A stretch of 64,000 nucleotides of DNA from assembly GCF_001425625.1 (NCBI RefSeq), contig NZ_LMCP01000012.1, positions 64,620-128,619 on the forward strand, read 5' to 3'. A model generated the notes under the pieces. That model was given only the letters and a program-made list of their open reading frames with translations. It did no database searches and was not told where the DNA came from. A program made the translations under genes and the position numbers. Shown here piece after piece: positions 8,617-17,860 of the stretch (its first letter is position 1; each line of letters begins with the position of its first letter). The DNA comes from Mesorhizobium sp. Root102. Its GTDB lineage: Bacteria > Pseudomonadota > Alphaproteobacteria > Rhizobiales > Rhizobiaceae.

Positions 8617-10422
8617 ATGAGCACGCCCCTCGACCACATCCGCAATTTCTCCATCGTCGCCCATATCGACCATGGCAAATCCACGCTTGCCGACCGGCTG
8701 ATCCAGCTGACCGGCGGGCTGGAGCTGCGCGACATGAAGGAGCAGGTGCTGGACTCGATGGACATCGAGCGCGAGCGCGGCATCACCATCAAGGCGCAGA
8801 CGGTGCGGCTGAAGTACCACGCCAACAATGGCGAGGACTATATCCTCAATCTGATCGACACGCCCGGCCATGTCGACTTCGCCTATGAAGTGTCGCGCTC
8901 GCTCGCCGCCTGCGAAGGCTCGCTGCTGGTCGTCGACGCCTCTCAGGGCGTCGAGGCGCAGACGCTGGCCAATGTCTACCAGGCGATCGACAACAACCAC
9001 GAGATCGTCGTGGTGCTGAACAAGGTCGACCTGCCGGCCGCCGAGCCCGAGCGCATCCGCGAGCAGGTCGAGGAGGTGATCGGCATCGACGCTTCCAACG
9101 CCGTCCTGATCTCGGCCAAGACCGGGCTTGGCATTCCCGACGTGCTGGAGGCCATCGTCCACCAATTGCCGCCGCCGCGCGAAGGCGACGCTTCGGCTCC
9201 GTTGAAGGCGATGCTGGTCGACAGCTGGTACGACGCCTATCTCGGCGTCATCGTGCTGGTGCGCGTCATCGACGGTGTTTTGAAAAAGGGCCAGACCATC
9301 CGCATGATGGGCACCGGCGCCAAGCACCTGGTCGAGCGCACCGGCGTGTTCACCCCTGCCCGCATCAATGTCGACGAGCTCGGCCCCGGCGAGTTCGGCT
9401 TCTTCACCGGCTCGATCAAGGAAGTGGCCGACACCCGCGTCGGCGACACCATCACCGAGGACAAGCGCCAGACGGCCAAGGCGCTGCCCGGCTTCAAGCC
9501 GGCGCAGCCGGTGGTGTTCTGCGGCCTGTTCCCGGTCGACGCCGCCGATTTCGAGGACCTGCGCGCCGCGGTCGGCAAATTGCGCCTCAACGACGCTTCT
9601 TTCTCTTTTGAAATGGAAACCAGCGCCGCGCTCGGCTTCGGCTATCGCTGCGGCTTCCTTGGCTTGCTTCATCTGGAAATCATCCAGGAGCGGCTGGAGC
9701 GCGAGTTCAACCTCGACCTGATCGCCACGGCACCATCAGTCGTCTACCGGCTGGCTCTAACCGACGGCTCGATGAAGGAATTGCACAACCCGGCCGACAT
9801 GCCCGACGTGGTCAAGATCTCGGCCATCGAGGAGCCGTGGATCCGCGCCACCATCCTGACGCCCGACGACTATCTCGGCGGCATATTGAAGCTTTGCCAG
9901 GACCGGCGCGGCATCCAGGCGGACCTCTCCTATGTCGGCAAGCGCGCCATGCTGATCTACGATTTGCCGCTCAACGAAGTCGTCTTCGATTTCTACGACC
10001 GGCTGAAGTCGATCTCCAAGGGCTACGCCTCGTTCGACTATCACCTCACCGACTACAAGGAAGGCGACCTCGTCAAGATGTCGATCCTGGTCAATGAGGA
10101 GCCGGTGGACGCGCTGTCCATGCTGGTGCACCGCACGGCGGCGGAAAAGCGCGGCCGGCAGATGTGCGAGAAGCTGAAGGAGCTGATCCCGAACCATCTG
10201 TTCAAGATCCCGATCCAGGCCGCGATCGGCGGCAAGGTCATCGCCCGCGAAACCATCTCGGCGCTGCGCAAGGATGTCACCGCCAAATGCTACGGCGGCG
10301 ACGTCTCACGCAAGCGCAAGCTGCTGGACAAGCAGAAAGAAGGCAAGAAGCGGATGCGGCAGTTCGGCAAGGTGGATATCCCGCAGGAGGCGTTTATCCA
10401 GGCGCTTAAGATGGGCGATTGA
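8617..10422 (+). CDS. lepA: elongation factor 4 (back-translocating translational GTPase)
   Basis: A full-length 601-residue LepA/EF4. G-domain motifs are AHIDHGKST (G1), DTPGHVDF (G3) and NKVDLP (G4). The EF-G-like domains and the LepA-specific C-terminal domain follow, with '[19 protein letters not shown]' and the basic end '[20 protein letters not shown]'. It acts on the ribosome, helping recovery of stalled or mispositioned complexes. It is divergent from the TadG-like gene across 161 bases that hold no other feature. Confidence 0.98.
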   Translation: MSTPLDHIRNFSIVAHIDHGKSTLADRLIQLTGGLELRDMKEQVLDSMDIERERGITIKAQTVRLKYHANNGEDYILNLIDTPGHVDFAYEVSRSLAACEGSLLVVDASQGVEAQTLANVYQAIDNNHEIVVVLNKVDLPAAEPERIREQVEEVIGIDASNAVLISAKTGLGIPDVLEAIVHQLPPPREGDASAPLKAMLVDSWYDAYLGVIVLVRVIDGVLKKGQTIRMMGTGAKHLVERTGVFTPARINVDELGPGEFGFFTGSIKEVADTRVGDTITEDKRQTAKALPGFKPAQPVVFCGLFPVDAADFEDLRAAVGKLRLNDASFSFEMETSAALGFGYRCGFLGLLHLEIIQERLEREFNLDLIATAPSVVYRLALTDGSMKELHNPADMPDVVKISAIEEPWIRATILTPDDYLGGILKLCQDRRGIQADLSYVGKRAMLIYDLPLNEVVFDFYDRLKSISKGYASFDYHLTDYKEGDLVKMSILVNEEPVDALSMLVHRTAAEKRGRQMCEKLKELIPNHLFKIPIQAAIGGKVIARETISALRKDVTAKCYGGDVSRKRKLLDKQKEGKKRMRQFGKVDIPQEAFIQALKMGD

Positions 10423-10430
10423 GAAGCCGG

Positions 10431-10474
10431 TTGGCGCGCAAAGCGCGCCAAGTCATCGATCCGGTGGATCGATG
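10431..10474. repeat. two consecutive perfect hairpins behind lepA
   Basis: 10431-10451 is a perfect 9-bp stem with a 3-base loop (TTGGCGCGC-AAA-GCGCGCCAA). Two bases later, 10454-10474 is another perfect 9-bp stem with a 3-base loop (CATCGATCC-GGT-GGATCGATG). No T-run follows, so it is not a classical intrinsic terminator. It could protect the 3' end of lepA mRNA or be a REP-like element. Confidence 0.6.
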
Positions 10475-10567
10475 GCAGGCTTCGAAAGCGGGGGAGCTGC
10501 CGGAGGCAGCGGGCCCCCCGCCAGCGCGGCGCTGACGCTGCGCGGTGGAGGTTAGCCGCGTCAGAAA

Positions 10568-10756
10568 TCAAGAATTCTTGGTATCCCGACCGTCAGGTTC
10601 TTTTGCAACACCTTTGAAGGGCCCTTCCGTGGACTTACGCTCCATGAACTGACCGTTTCGCTCGTCACGTTTTTGCCAATCACCATTCTCATGCTGGAAT
10701 TGAGTTCTGCCAGTCACCGCACCCCTACGGTAGTCGTCACCTGTGTTCTTAGCCAT
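10568..10756 (-). CDS. small hydrophilic protein of unknown function
   Basis: A 62-residue, highly charged protein (MAKNTGDDYRRGAVTGRTQF...) without cysteines or hydrophobic stretches. The start at 10756 is well supported: AAAGGAGG lies just upstream with good spacing. It contains 'GRTQFQHENGDWQKRDERNG', which recalls the short proteins of unknown function carried in many copies by rhizobia and other soil bacteria, but no function can be given. It diverges from the next gene, and base composition here is less GC-rich than in the surrounding core genes. Confidence 0.65.
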   Translation of the reverse strand: MAKNTGDDYRRGAVTGRTQFQHENGDWQKRDERNGQFMERKSTEGPFKGVAKEPDGRDTKNS

Positions 10757-10872
10757 CGTGGCCTCCTTTGAACAGATGGTGAACGTATCGCGATTCGCAG
10801 CGCAAATCACGTACTCTGTGGCCAGGTCGAGGACGCGGTGACGAATCATAGCTGCACTGATATAAATTGTGC

Positions 10873-11526
10873 ATGGGCGATCCGGTTCAATTTCTCAAAG
10901 ATAACTGGGCCGTGGTGACGCAAGCGCCTTGGGTGTTCGTCACTATGGTCATCATTATCGGCGGCGGCGGTATAGCTATCGGGCGGGCATGGCTGAATAG
11001 GACGATCTCAAATCTGCGAAGTGACATTGCCACATTGGAAAGTCGGCATATTGCAAAAGACGAAAAGATCGCCGACTACCAATCTAAGTTGAATGGCGCA
11101 ACGCCTGACGAAGCTCGGAACCTGATTTCTGCCTTAGAGAGGCGACTTGCCGCGCTGGAACCAAGAATTCTTGATCCAGAGCAATCGAGAATCCTTTCCG
11201 CCCAACTCAGCAACAAGTCGGGCTCTATCCAGTTGATCAAGGACATGGGTAGCTCCGAGAGCGGTAAAATCTACGCCCAGTTTGGCGTTTTACTTAGAAG
11301 GTTGGGTTGGAACTTGATGGAGGGCAGCGTTTTGGGTTTGGGCAATCCACCGCCCACCGGAATAGCCGTCCAATCGCATGCTGGAGATACACTTACTGAG
11401 GACGCAAAAACCCTTATCGCAGCTCTGCAGGCGGCTGGCATTGAATACGACGTTCAAAAAACGCCAACGATCAACGTGCCTGGGCAACCATTGACAAGTC
11501 TACTGTTCACTACACGAGCAAATTAA
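10873..11526 (+). CDS. membrane-anchored coiled-coil protein of unknown function
   Basis: A 217-residue protein: a ~20-residue N-terminus, one transmembrane helix (about residues 19-37, VFVTMVIIIGGGGIAIGRAW) and a heptad-like, charged coiled coil to about residue 75. A C-terminal ~110-residue domain follows that looks alpha/beta ('SGKIYAQFGVLLRRLGWNLM' ... 'TLIAALQAAGIEYDV'). The DNA is clearly more AT-rich and its codon use less biased than the neighbours, suggesting transfer. The ATG at 10873 is preferred over a TTG two codons earlier; neither has a strong ribosome-binding site. Similar helix-coil-domain proteins occur in accessory and defence regions, but no family was recognised. Confidence 0.65.
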   Translation: MGDPVQFLKDNWAVVTQAPWVFVTMVIIIGGGGIAIGRAWLNRTISNLRSDIATLESRHIAKDEKIADYQSKLNGATPDEARNLISALERRLAALEPRILDPEQSRILSAQLSNKSGSIQLIKDMGSSESGKIYAQFGVLLRRLGWNLMEGSVLGLGNPPPTGIAVQSHAGDTLTEDAKTLIAALQAAGIEYDVQKTPTINVPGQPLTSLLFTTRAN

Positions 11527-11653
11527 ATTCGCCCAGTTTCGGACGGCAGCGCAGAGGGCTTGTGGTCTCTCGACACCTCCGCCGCTTTCCGCTCGCGCCC
11601 CCCTTGAGAACGCCCCGCCTGGGAGTATCCTCCGCGGCTTGGGGAGACATCAA

Positions 11654-12166
11654 ATGCGCTCCACTTCAGACACCATCGCCGCGATCGGCCTAGCCATCGG
11701 TGGCGCTTTCGGCCTCGCCGGCACCTTCGTCGCCAGCGCTCCGCTGCGCGAAACACTCTGGACGATCGACGGCGTGGCACTGGTGGTGGCGACCGCGCTG
11801 CTGACGATGAAGTATCAGCGGCTGGGCAATGACTGCGTGGCGGCCGGATTCCTGACCTTCCTTGCCGGCGAGAGCCTGCTGCTGGCCGGCAATGCCGCGG
11901 GGCTGGAGGCCAGCGTGCCTTCCTATGTCGGCGGCATCTCGCTTTGGGCGGCAGCGCTGGTCATGGTCAGCGTGCCGAACACTTTTGCCCTGTGGATGCG
12001 GCTCACCGCGCTCGTTGCCGCCGGGCTGTTTGTCGTCTCAGCTTGCATGATCCTGTGGGGCGCGCCCTTGCTGCCGACCTCGTCGCCGCTGCCCGCCGCC
12101 GGCTATCCGTTCCTGGTGCTGACCTTCGTCGGCTGGATCTGGACGCTGCTGAGGCCTGCCCGGTGA
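11654..12166 (+). CDS. hypothetical multi-pass membrane protein
   Basis: A 170-residue protein, almost entirely hydrophobic, with five or six predicted membrane helices (roughly residues 8-30, 34-50, 59-78, 88-105, 112-135, 145-165). Charged residues are few and no motif was recognised. The ATG at 11654 is chosen because GGGGAG lies eight bases upstream; a TTG five codons earlier is possible. GC content is back to the genome level. It has no obvious operon partner: the stretch before it is short and the one after it lacks genes. Confidence 0.65.
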   Translation: MRSTSDTIAAIGLAIGGAFGLAGTFVASAPLRETLWTIDGVALVVATALLTMKYQRLGNDCVAAGFLTFLAGESLLLAGNAAGLEASVPSYVGGISLWAAALVMVSVPNTFALWMRLTALVAAGLFVVSACMILWGAPLLPTSSPLPAAGYPFLVLTFVGWIWTLLRPAR

Positions 12167-12812
12167 GCTGGATAGGACGCGTGCATTGACAGGCGTTGTC
12201 GCCGGACGGCGCCTTTTTCAATGACGCAACGGGACGGGTTAATACGGTCCGCACCAACCCTGAGTTGGTTGATCGCGCAGACTCGGAGCGGTAGAAAACT
12301 CGGGCGGCGGACCTTAATCAGTTCGCCAGTGGCCGGCGCGGGCTCAGGCAACTGCCTCACCGGCATTCGCGTCGGCCATTTTTGCTTCACCTGCGAATGA
12401 TCCAGGCGACGAGGCCTGAGTCGACATGCGCCTTGTCGGTAAGCTCACGGACCATGGACGTGGCGTGCCGACCCCATTGCGCCTCGGGGATGAGGCGTTC
12501 GGCGATGGATGTCTTGAATGCCCTTCGCAACGCATGAAGGTAAGCGGCGGCCCGCTGGGGTACTCCATTGCATTGCTCCCAACGGGGGCGGGAGCACGCT
12601 GACCATCGCCCATACAGTGGCCAGCGACAGCGGAACCATGCGCCCTGTGGCCGCAGTGGTCCACCGCCCGGCGCCGCACGTTTTGCGCCGTACATGAAAT
12701 GTGGGATCTGGCGAAGCGCGCGGGCGGCAGATGCCGGCGCGTCCCGCGCCGCCCCCGGGCGCTGACGCGCGTTGCCTTCTCCCCTTGTGGGAAGGTCTAA
12801 AGCGCCGGCGCT
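12167..12812. other. 646-base stretch without a recognisable gene
   Basis: No frame here resembles a known family. The best candidate is the minus-strand frame 12387-12695, whose last ~45 residues (AFKTSIAERLIPEAQWGRH and on) have ordinary protein composition while the first half does not; it could be the remnant of a lost gene. Base composition is mixed. A short REP-like motif (CTTCTCCCCTTGTGGGAAGG) sits at 12776-12795, just behind the solute-binding protein gene. Confidence 0.5.
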
Positions 12813-14453
12813 TCAGCTTTCAATCCACACCTTCTCAAAGTGCTGCTCCAGCGCCTGGTGTTGTTCGCAGCCTTCGACGCCTTTGCGGTACGTCCGGTAG
12901 ACCGAGCGCCAGTAGGGTTGGATGATGATGCCTGAGTCGCGCAGATTCTGTTCGATCCTGGCCATGATCTCCTTGCGCGCCTTGGCGTCGGGCATGGCCA
13001 GCGCCTTGTCGAGCAGCCCGTCGAACTCCTTGTTGGCGTAGGCGCTCTCGTTCCAGGCAGCGCCCGATTTATACGCCAGCGCCAGCACCTGGACGCCGAG
13101 CGGGCGGCCGAGCCATTCGGTGCAGGAGAAGGGGTATTTGCTCCAGTCGTTCCAGAAGGTGGCGGCGGGCAGCACGGTGCGCTTGATCTTGAGGCCGGCC
13201 TCGCGCATCTGCGCGCCGATGGCGTCGCCGGTGCTCTTCTGCCATTCGACATCGACGGAGATGAGCTCGAATTCGTGGTCGGCCTTGCCGGCCTCCGCGA
13301 GAAGCTTCTTAGACTGGTCGACGTCGCGCCTGGCCGGGCCGATATCGGCATATTCGGGGTGCATGGGGCCGACATGGTGGTTGTCGGCGGGCTTGCCGCG
13401 GCCGCCGAGGCCGAGAGCCAGCACGGCGGAATTGTCGACGGCGAGCTGGGCGGCGCGGCGCACCCTGGCGTCGTCATAGGGCGCGTTGCCGACATTGAAG
13501 CGGGCGACGATGGTCGAGCCGGTGGCGATCTCGGAATTCATCAGCCCCATCTGCTCGGTCTGCGAGACGGCATCGGAGGCGGTCTCGTGGTCGGTGTCGA
13601 TCTCGCCGGATTCGAAGGCCGACAGCATGGCGTTGGGGTCGGAGCCGTAGTCGACCCATTTGATGCCGTCGAGGTGGAATTCGCCCTTCCACCAGGGCTT
13701 GTCCTTGCGCTTCACCTCGGCGCCGGTCTCGGCATCCCAGCTGACCAGCTCGCAGGGGCCGGTGGTGATGGCCAGCGCCTTCAGGGGATCGCCGTCGCCC
13801 TCGTAGGAGCGGTGCATGATCAGCGCCGGATAGTCGGCCATGCCGGCGATCAGCGAAATGTCGGGCTTTGGCAGGTTCAGCTTGATGGTGAAGTCGTCGA
13901 CCCTGGCGATGCCGCCGTCGACGACCTTCTTGGTGTCGGCATTGACCAGCGCGCCCATGCGCGCGGCGACCGAATTGCCGGGCACCGAGGCATCGCACCA
14001 GCGGGTGAGGTTGTGGATGACATCGTCGGCGTTGAAGGCATCGCCGTTCGACCAGGAGATGCCCTTGCGCACATGCAAGGTGAGCGTCCTGGCGTCGTCG
14101 CTCGCCTCCCAGCTCTCGAGCAGCCAGGGCTCGAAGGAGAAGTCGGTGTTCCAGCGCACCAGATATTCGTTGCAGTGGCGGGCGACGTTGGACATTTCGA
14201 CGCCGTCGAAGGTGCGCGGGTCCTTGAAACCCTTGACGTTCATGGCGACGCGCAAGACGCCGCCCTTCTTCGGTTCCGCCGCGCGGGCAGGGGTGGGGCC
14301 GAGGCCGCCCAGCGCCAGCGCGCCGGCAGCGCTGACGCCGAGGCCGGCCATCAAAGCGAGATACTCGCGGCGGTTGATGCCGCCGGTCTTGAAATCGTCG
14401 GCGACGGGCTTGGCCTTCGGGTGCAGTTTGCGGTCGGTCAGCATGAATTTCAT
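12813..14453 (-). CDS. ABC transporter solute-binding protein, family 5 (peptide/opine-type), Tat-exported
   Basis: A 546-residue periplasmic binding protein of the SBP_bac_5 (DppA/OppA) family. The N-terminus has a twin-arginine-type signal, NRREYLAL followed by a hydrophobic stretch and GPTPARAA (about residues 27-61). Family features include '[20 protein letters not shown]' and '[20 protein letters not shown]' near the start of the mature protein. These proteins capture peptides, opines or other amides for import. No permease or ATPase gene accompanies it, so it must use a transporter encoded elsewhere. It is the last gene of the M24-isochorismatase-hydrolase cluster, after a 157-base gap that could hold its own promoter. 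The start at 14453 ([12 protein letters not shown]) begins the signal region. Confidence 0.93.
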   Translation of the reverse strand: MKFMLTDRKLHPKAKPVADDFKTGGINRREYLALMAGLGVSAAGALALGGLGPTPARAAEPKKGGVLRVAMNVKGFKDPRTFDGVEMSNVARHCNEYLVRWNTDFSFEPWLLESWEASDDARTLTLHVRKGISWSNGDAFNADDVIHNLTRWCDASVPGNSVAARMGALVNADTKKVVDGGIARVDDFTIKLNLPKPDISLIAGMADYPALIMHRSYEGDGDPLKALAITTGPCELVSWDAETGAEVKRKDKPWWKGEFHLDGIKWVDYGSDPNAMLSAFESGEIDTDHETASDAVSQTEQMGLMNSEIATGSTIVARFNVGNAPYDDARVRRAAQLAVDNSAVLALGLGGRGKPADNHHVGPMHPEYADIGPARRDVDQSKKLLAEAGKADHEFELISVDVEWQKSTGDAIGAQMREAGLKIKRTVLPAATFWNDWSKYPFSCTEWLGRPLGVQVLALAYKSGAAWNESAYANKEFDGLLDKALAMPDAKARKEIMARIEQNLRDSGIIIQPYWRSVYRTYRKGVEGCEQHQALEQHFEKVWIES

Positions 14454-14610
14454 CGTCGTTCCCCTGTTGTTGGGCGCCCCGGCCGATCGACAGACGCGGG
14501 GGCGGACGCGACCGCCGGGACGCCATTGCCTGGGGCGATGATAAAGCGGCGTGACGGTGGGGAGTGTTCGGTTTTCCGCAGTGATTGTGCGGCGCTCCGC
14601 CGGCGGCACC

Positions 14611-15572
14611 TCAGTAAGGCCACTCACCCCGGCCCAGCGCTGCCACCGCCGCCACGATCCGCGCAAACGCTTCCGCCGCCGCCGGCAGGGTCGTGCGGGC
14701 GCGCAGGAAGCTGTGCACGAGGCGCTTTTCCTCGTGCCACCAGGCCTTGCCGCCGGCGGCCAGAATGCGGTCGCGATAGGCCTCGCCGTCCGACGACAGC
14801 GGTCGCATTCGGCGGTGACGATCACCGTTGGGGGCAGGCCGGAGAAGTCGGTGTCGCGCAAAGGCGAGAAGGTCGGGTCGTCCAGTGATTGCCGCTTGGC
14901 CGAGCGGACGTCGCGGTAGAAGGCGATGTCGGCCACGGACAGCAGCGGCGCCTCGGCATGCTCGATGTAGGAGCCGGCGGTCTCGTCGCCGCCCAGGCCG
15001 GGATAGATCAGCACCTGGCCGATGGCGGCGCTGACATGGCGGCGCGTCGCCTGCGCCACACCAGCCGCCAGATTGCCGCCGGCGCTTTCGCCGCACAGCA
15101 CCAGCGGCAGATCGGTGGTCGCGGCTGCCCATTCGAAGGCGGTGACGGCATCGTCGAAGGCGGCCGGATGCAGATGCTCGGGCGCCAGACGGTAGTCGAC
15201 CGACAGCACGTCGAAACCGGTGCCGGCGCAGAGCTCGGCGCAGATGTCGTCATGGCTCTCCAGCCCGCCAAGGATGAAACCGCCGCCGTGGAAATAGAGC
15301 ACCAAGGCCCTCGCGGCCCCGCCGGCAAGCTGGTAGCGCCGCACCGGGATGTCGCGGCCGGCGGCGGCGATCAGGCCGTCGCTGGCCTTGACGCCGGGCG
15401 GGCGGCCCTGGTGGAAGGCCCGGCTCATCCTGTCATAGACGGCACGCTGCTTGTCGATCGGCAGGCCGAGGATTTCGGGCGGATACCAGGCGTTGACGGC
15501 GTCGATATAGGCCCACAGAGCGGGGTCGAGCCTTGTTTCGTATTTGCCGCGAGTCATGCTTTCGGCGGTCAT
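14611..15572 (-). pseudogene. alpha/beta hydrolase (HSL-type esterase) with a frameshift
   Basis: Hormone-sensitive-lipase-type hydrolase. The oxyanion motif HGGGFILGG and the nucleophile elbow GESAGG are intact in one frame. That frame then departs from the family right after 'VTAECD' and reads on through the stop into non-homologous sequence. The expected continuation ([13 protein letters not shown] ... [10 protein letters not shown] ... GEWPY, with the catalytic His) is present in the next frame, ending at 14611. Restoring one G in the GG at 14801-14802 (a C on the coding strand) gives a normal 320-residue protein. As read, the product would lose its catalytic His. This is either a real mutation or a sequencing error in a short homopolymer. 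The start ATG overlaps the stop of the isochorismatase gene (ATGA). Confidence 0.85.
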
Positions 15573-16249
15573 AGATCGGCGTAGAGCGCGGCCGCGTTGT
15601 CGAAGCTGAAGCGCAGCGGCACCGAGCCTTCGACCTGCCAGACGCTGACGGTCTCGCCGGCCAGCAGCCGGCAGGCGCCGTCGGTGTCGGTGACGGCGCC
15701 GCCATAGAGCCGGTTGGCGAGGTTGAGGATGCCGGTCTGGTGCATGGCGGCGCTGCCGCTGCCGCAGGCATCCTTGACCAGCAGCACGCGAAAGCCCTTG
15801 GCCACCGCATCCTTGACCGTGGCGTCGATGCAGGCCTCGGTCCACACGCCTGATACAACCAGCCATTCGATGCCGGCCGACTTGATGTCGCGGGCCGCCG
15901 GGCCGGAGCGGAAGGCGCTGGCCTCGGCCTTGACCAGCAGCGCCTCGCCCTTGATCGGCGCCACCTCAGGGCAGATCTCGGTCAGCGGATCGCTCTTGTC
16001 GGAAAAGACCGACTTGCCGTCCTCGCCGACAGGATGAAACGGCCGGTCCTGGCTGTCGAGATCGACGATGTAGGCCCAGTGATAGAGCGGCACATGGTTT
16101 TGCCGCGCCGCCGCCTGCAGGCGCTGGACGTGGGCGAGGACGCCGGCAAAGCCGTCGACAAGGTAGCGCTTGTCCTGCCGGTGCTCCTCCTGCAGGTCGA
16201 TGAAAACAGCGGCCACCGTGCCGCGCTTGATAGCGATGGGAGCCTTCAC
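15569..16249 (-). CDS. isochorismatase-family cysteine hydrolase
   Basis: A 226-residue protein of the isochorismatase/nicotinamidase/N-carbamoylsarcosine amidase superfamily. The Asp-Lys-Cys catalytic set is visible: D18 (FIDLQEEH), K107 ([10 protein letters not shown]) and C140 in [15 protein letters not shown]. Such enzymes hydrolyse amides, N-carbamoyl groups or enol-ether links. Its place between an M24-fold enzyme and an esterase-type hydrolase suggests a step in breakdown of a small amide or ester, with the substrate unknown. Both ends overlap its neighbours by four bases, so the three genes are translationally coupled. Confidence 0.9.
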   Translation of the reverse strand: MKAPIAIKRGTVAAVFIDLQEEHRQDKRYLVDGFAGVLAHVQRLQAAARQNHVPLYHWAYIVDLDSQDRPFHPVGEDGKSVFSDKSDPLTEICPEVAPIKGEALLVKAEASAFRSGPAARDIKSAGIEWLVVSGVWTEACIDATVKDAVAKGFRVLLVKDACGSGSAAMHQTGILNLANRLYGGAVTDTDGACRLLAGETVSVWQVEGSVPLRFSFDNAAALYADL

Positions 16250-17541
16250 GCGAGAAACTCGTCCTCATAGGGAAAGCGCGACAGGAGTTCGGTGCCGGTG
16301 TCGGTGATCAGGATCTCGTCCTCCAGCTTGACGCCCTCGCGGCCGCCCTTTTCGCCGATATAGCTTTCGACGCTCACCACCATGCCTGGCACGATATGGC
16401 CGTCGCGGCCATAGGTCTCGTAATCCATGGCATGCGCGATGAACGGCGTTTCGCCATGCATGCCGACGCCGTGCATGACCGAGGTGTAGCGCTGGTCGAC
16501 GAAGCGATCCGGGATTTTCCAGGCCTTCTCGGCAATTTCGCGGAAGGCCATGCCGGGTTTGACGATGGATATGTTGTGCTGAACCTGGTCATGCGCCATG
16601 CGGTAGAGCGATTTCTGGTAAGGCGTCGGCTTGCCCGGCCCGCAGCGGAAGGTGCGCGAGAAATCGGAATAGTAGCCGTAGCAGCCGATGGTGTCGGTAT
16701 CGAGCGCCAAAAGTTCGCCGGGCCGGATCTTGCGGCCGCTGGCCTCGTTGAACCATGGGTTGGTGCGCTGGCCGGAGGTCAAGAGCCGCGTCTCGATGAA
16801 CTCGCCGCCCTGGCGGATCACCTCGCCATACATGATGGCGAACAGGTCGTTTTCGGACACGCCGGGCTTGATCGCCTCGCGCACGGCGTAGACGGCGGCC
16901 TCGGCGCCGGCCATCGATACCTGCAGGCATTTGACTTCCTCCGGCGTCTTGACCGCGCGCACGGCCAGGATTTCGCCCTGGCAATCCTTGACCTCGCAGC
17001 CGCGCTTTTCCAGGGCCAGCGCCTGCAGATGGCTGCAGCGGTCGAGGCCGAGCTTCATCGAGCCGCCGCCGTGCTGCTTCAAAAGCTCGGCGATCTCGTC
17101 GGCAAAGGGGCCGGCGGTTTCGTCGTCGCGGCCTGACACCGACGACCACACGAGCTTGGAAGGCCGCGCCTCGTCGATCGTGTCGAGCACCATCGAGACA
17201 TGGTAGCTCTGCGGGTATTCGAACAGCACGATCGGGCCGTCGGTCGGAATGAAGAAATAGCGGGTCGAGTTGCGCAGGAAGTAGCCGAACATGTTGCGCG
17301 AGCCGGTGGCGTAGCGCTGGTTGTAGGGATCGAACAGCACGACGCCGCCATAGCCGGCCTCGCGCATCCAGCCGCGCAGCTTGGCCAGCCGGCCCTTGCG
17401 CAAGGCATCCGGGTCGATGAAGGACGGCTCGGTGTCCGACAGCCACATGCCGCCGGCCGGGTCCGCGGCGGCCGGATGGCGCATGCGGTCCTTGAAGTCC
17501 ACGTCCTCGGTGCTGTCGGGGTCGAAAACGACGATGCTCAT
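16246..17541 (-). CDS. M24 (creatinase/aminopeptidase P fold) enzyme, DddP-related
   Basis: A 431-residue M24-family metalloenzyme with the N-terminal creatinase-type domain and the pita-bread domain. The five motifs around the metal site are visible: D281/D283 in LALDTDTIG, D293 in YSDFSRT, H357 in MHGVGMHGE, E392 in VSVESYIG and E407 in KLEDEI. The run GGEFIETRLLTSGQRTNPWF and the ligand spacing match the DMSP lyase DddP closely (from memory, a constant offset of 14 from DddP numbering). The Asp that DddP uses for catalysis is Gly363 here, so DMSP lyase activity is unlikely. Better guesses are a peptidase or a creatinase-like C-N hydrolase. The start at 17541 (MSIVVFDPD) is chosen because the upstream open frame is repeat sequence. 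Confidence 0.88.
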   Translation of the reverse strand: MSIVVFDPDSTEDVDFKDRMRHPAAADPAGGMWLSDTEPSFIDPDALRKGRLAKLRGWMREAGYGGVVLFDPYNQRYATGSRNMFGYFLRNSTRYFFIPTDGPIVLFEYPQSYHVSMVLDTIDEARPSKLVWSSVSGRDDETAGPFADEIAELLKQHGGGSMKLGLDRCSHLQALALEKRGCEVKDCQGEILAVRAVKTPEEVKCLQVSMAGAEAAVYAVREAIKPGVSENDLFAIMYGEVIRQGGEFIETRLLTSGQRTNPWFNEASGRKIRPGELLALDTDTIGCYGYYSDFSRTFRCGPGKPTPYQKSLYRMAHDQVQHNISIVKPGMAFREIAEKAWKIPDRFVDQRYTSVMHGVGMHGETPFIAHAMDYETYGRDGHIVPGMVVSVESYIGEKGGREGVKLEDEILITDTGTELLSRFPYEDEFLA

Positions 17542-17664
17542 GGGTGTGCGGCCTTGGCTGGGTTGCGAGGCCGGAGCATGGCGCAGGAGACGCGGAAGCA
17601 TTGTGCGGAAAACCGCGTGTGTTGTGCGGGATGCCGCTGGCAAGTCGGTTGCGCCGCGATCCTT

Positions 17665-17826
17665 CGCGCCCCCCTCTGCCCTGCCGGGCATCTCCCCCAC
17701 GAGGGGGGAGATTGGCAGCGTCGCCCGCCACGCTTCACTCTTCAATTCTGGCGATTGGCGAAAGCGCCGGTGACAGCCGATCTCCCCCCATGTGGGGGAG
17801 ATCGGCAGGACAGAGGGGGGGCGCTG
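17665..17826. repeat. inverted pair of family A palindromic repeats
   Basis: Copies at 17665-17716 and 17778-17826 face each other around a ~60-base spacer that contains 'TGGCGATTGGCGAAAG'. Each unit carries a CTCCCCC...GGGGGAG palindrome and a 'CCTCTGCCCTGCCGGGC'-like arm. They fill most of the 319-base gap between the M24 gene and its regulator; the M24 promoter would have to lie in 17542-17664. Confidence 0.8.
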
Positions 17827-17860
17827 TCCCGCCAACGTCCCACCCGTCAGCGAGCGCAAG

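Noticed and set aside
12387..12695. Small minus-strand gene in the stretch behind the membrane protein
   Set aside because: First half has no protein-like composition, there is no ribosome-binding site and no family; kept only as a possible remnant.
13275..14888. A 537-codon open frame on the plus strand opposite the solute-binding protein
   Set aside because: Shadow frame of the solute-binding protein and hydrolase genes, with biased composition and no recognisable domain.
12813..15866. A single >1000-residue fusion of hydrolase and solute-binding protein
   Set aside because: It arises from a one-base deletion that removes the hydrolase stop; the binding protein has its own Tat-type signal at 14453.
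16246..17541. DMSP lyase DddP
   Set aside because: Metal ligands match but the catalytic Asp is Gly363, and no other DMSP gene is nearby.
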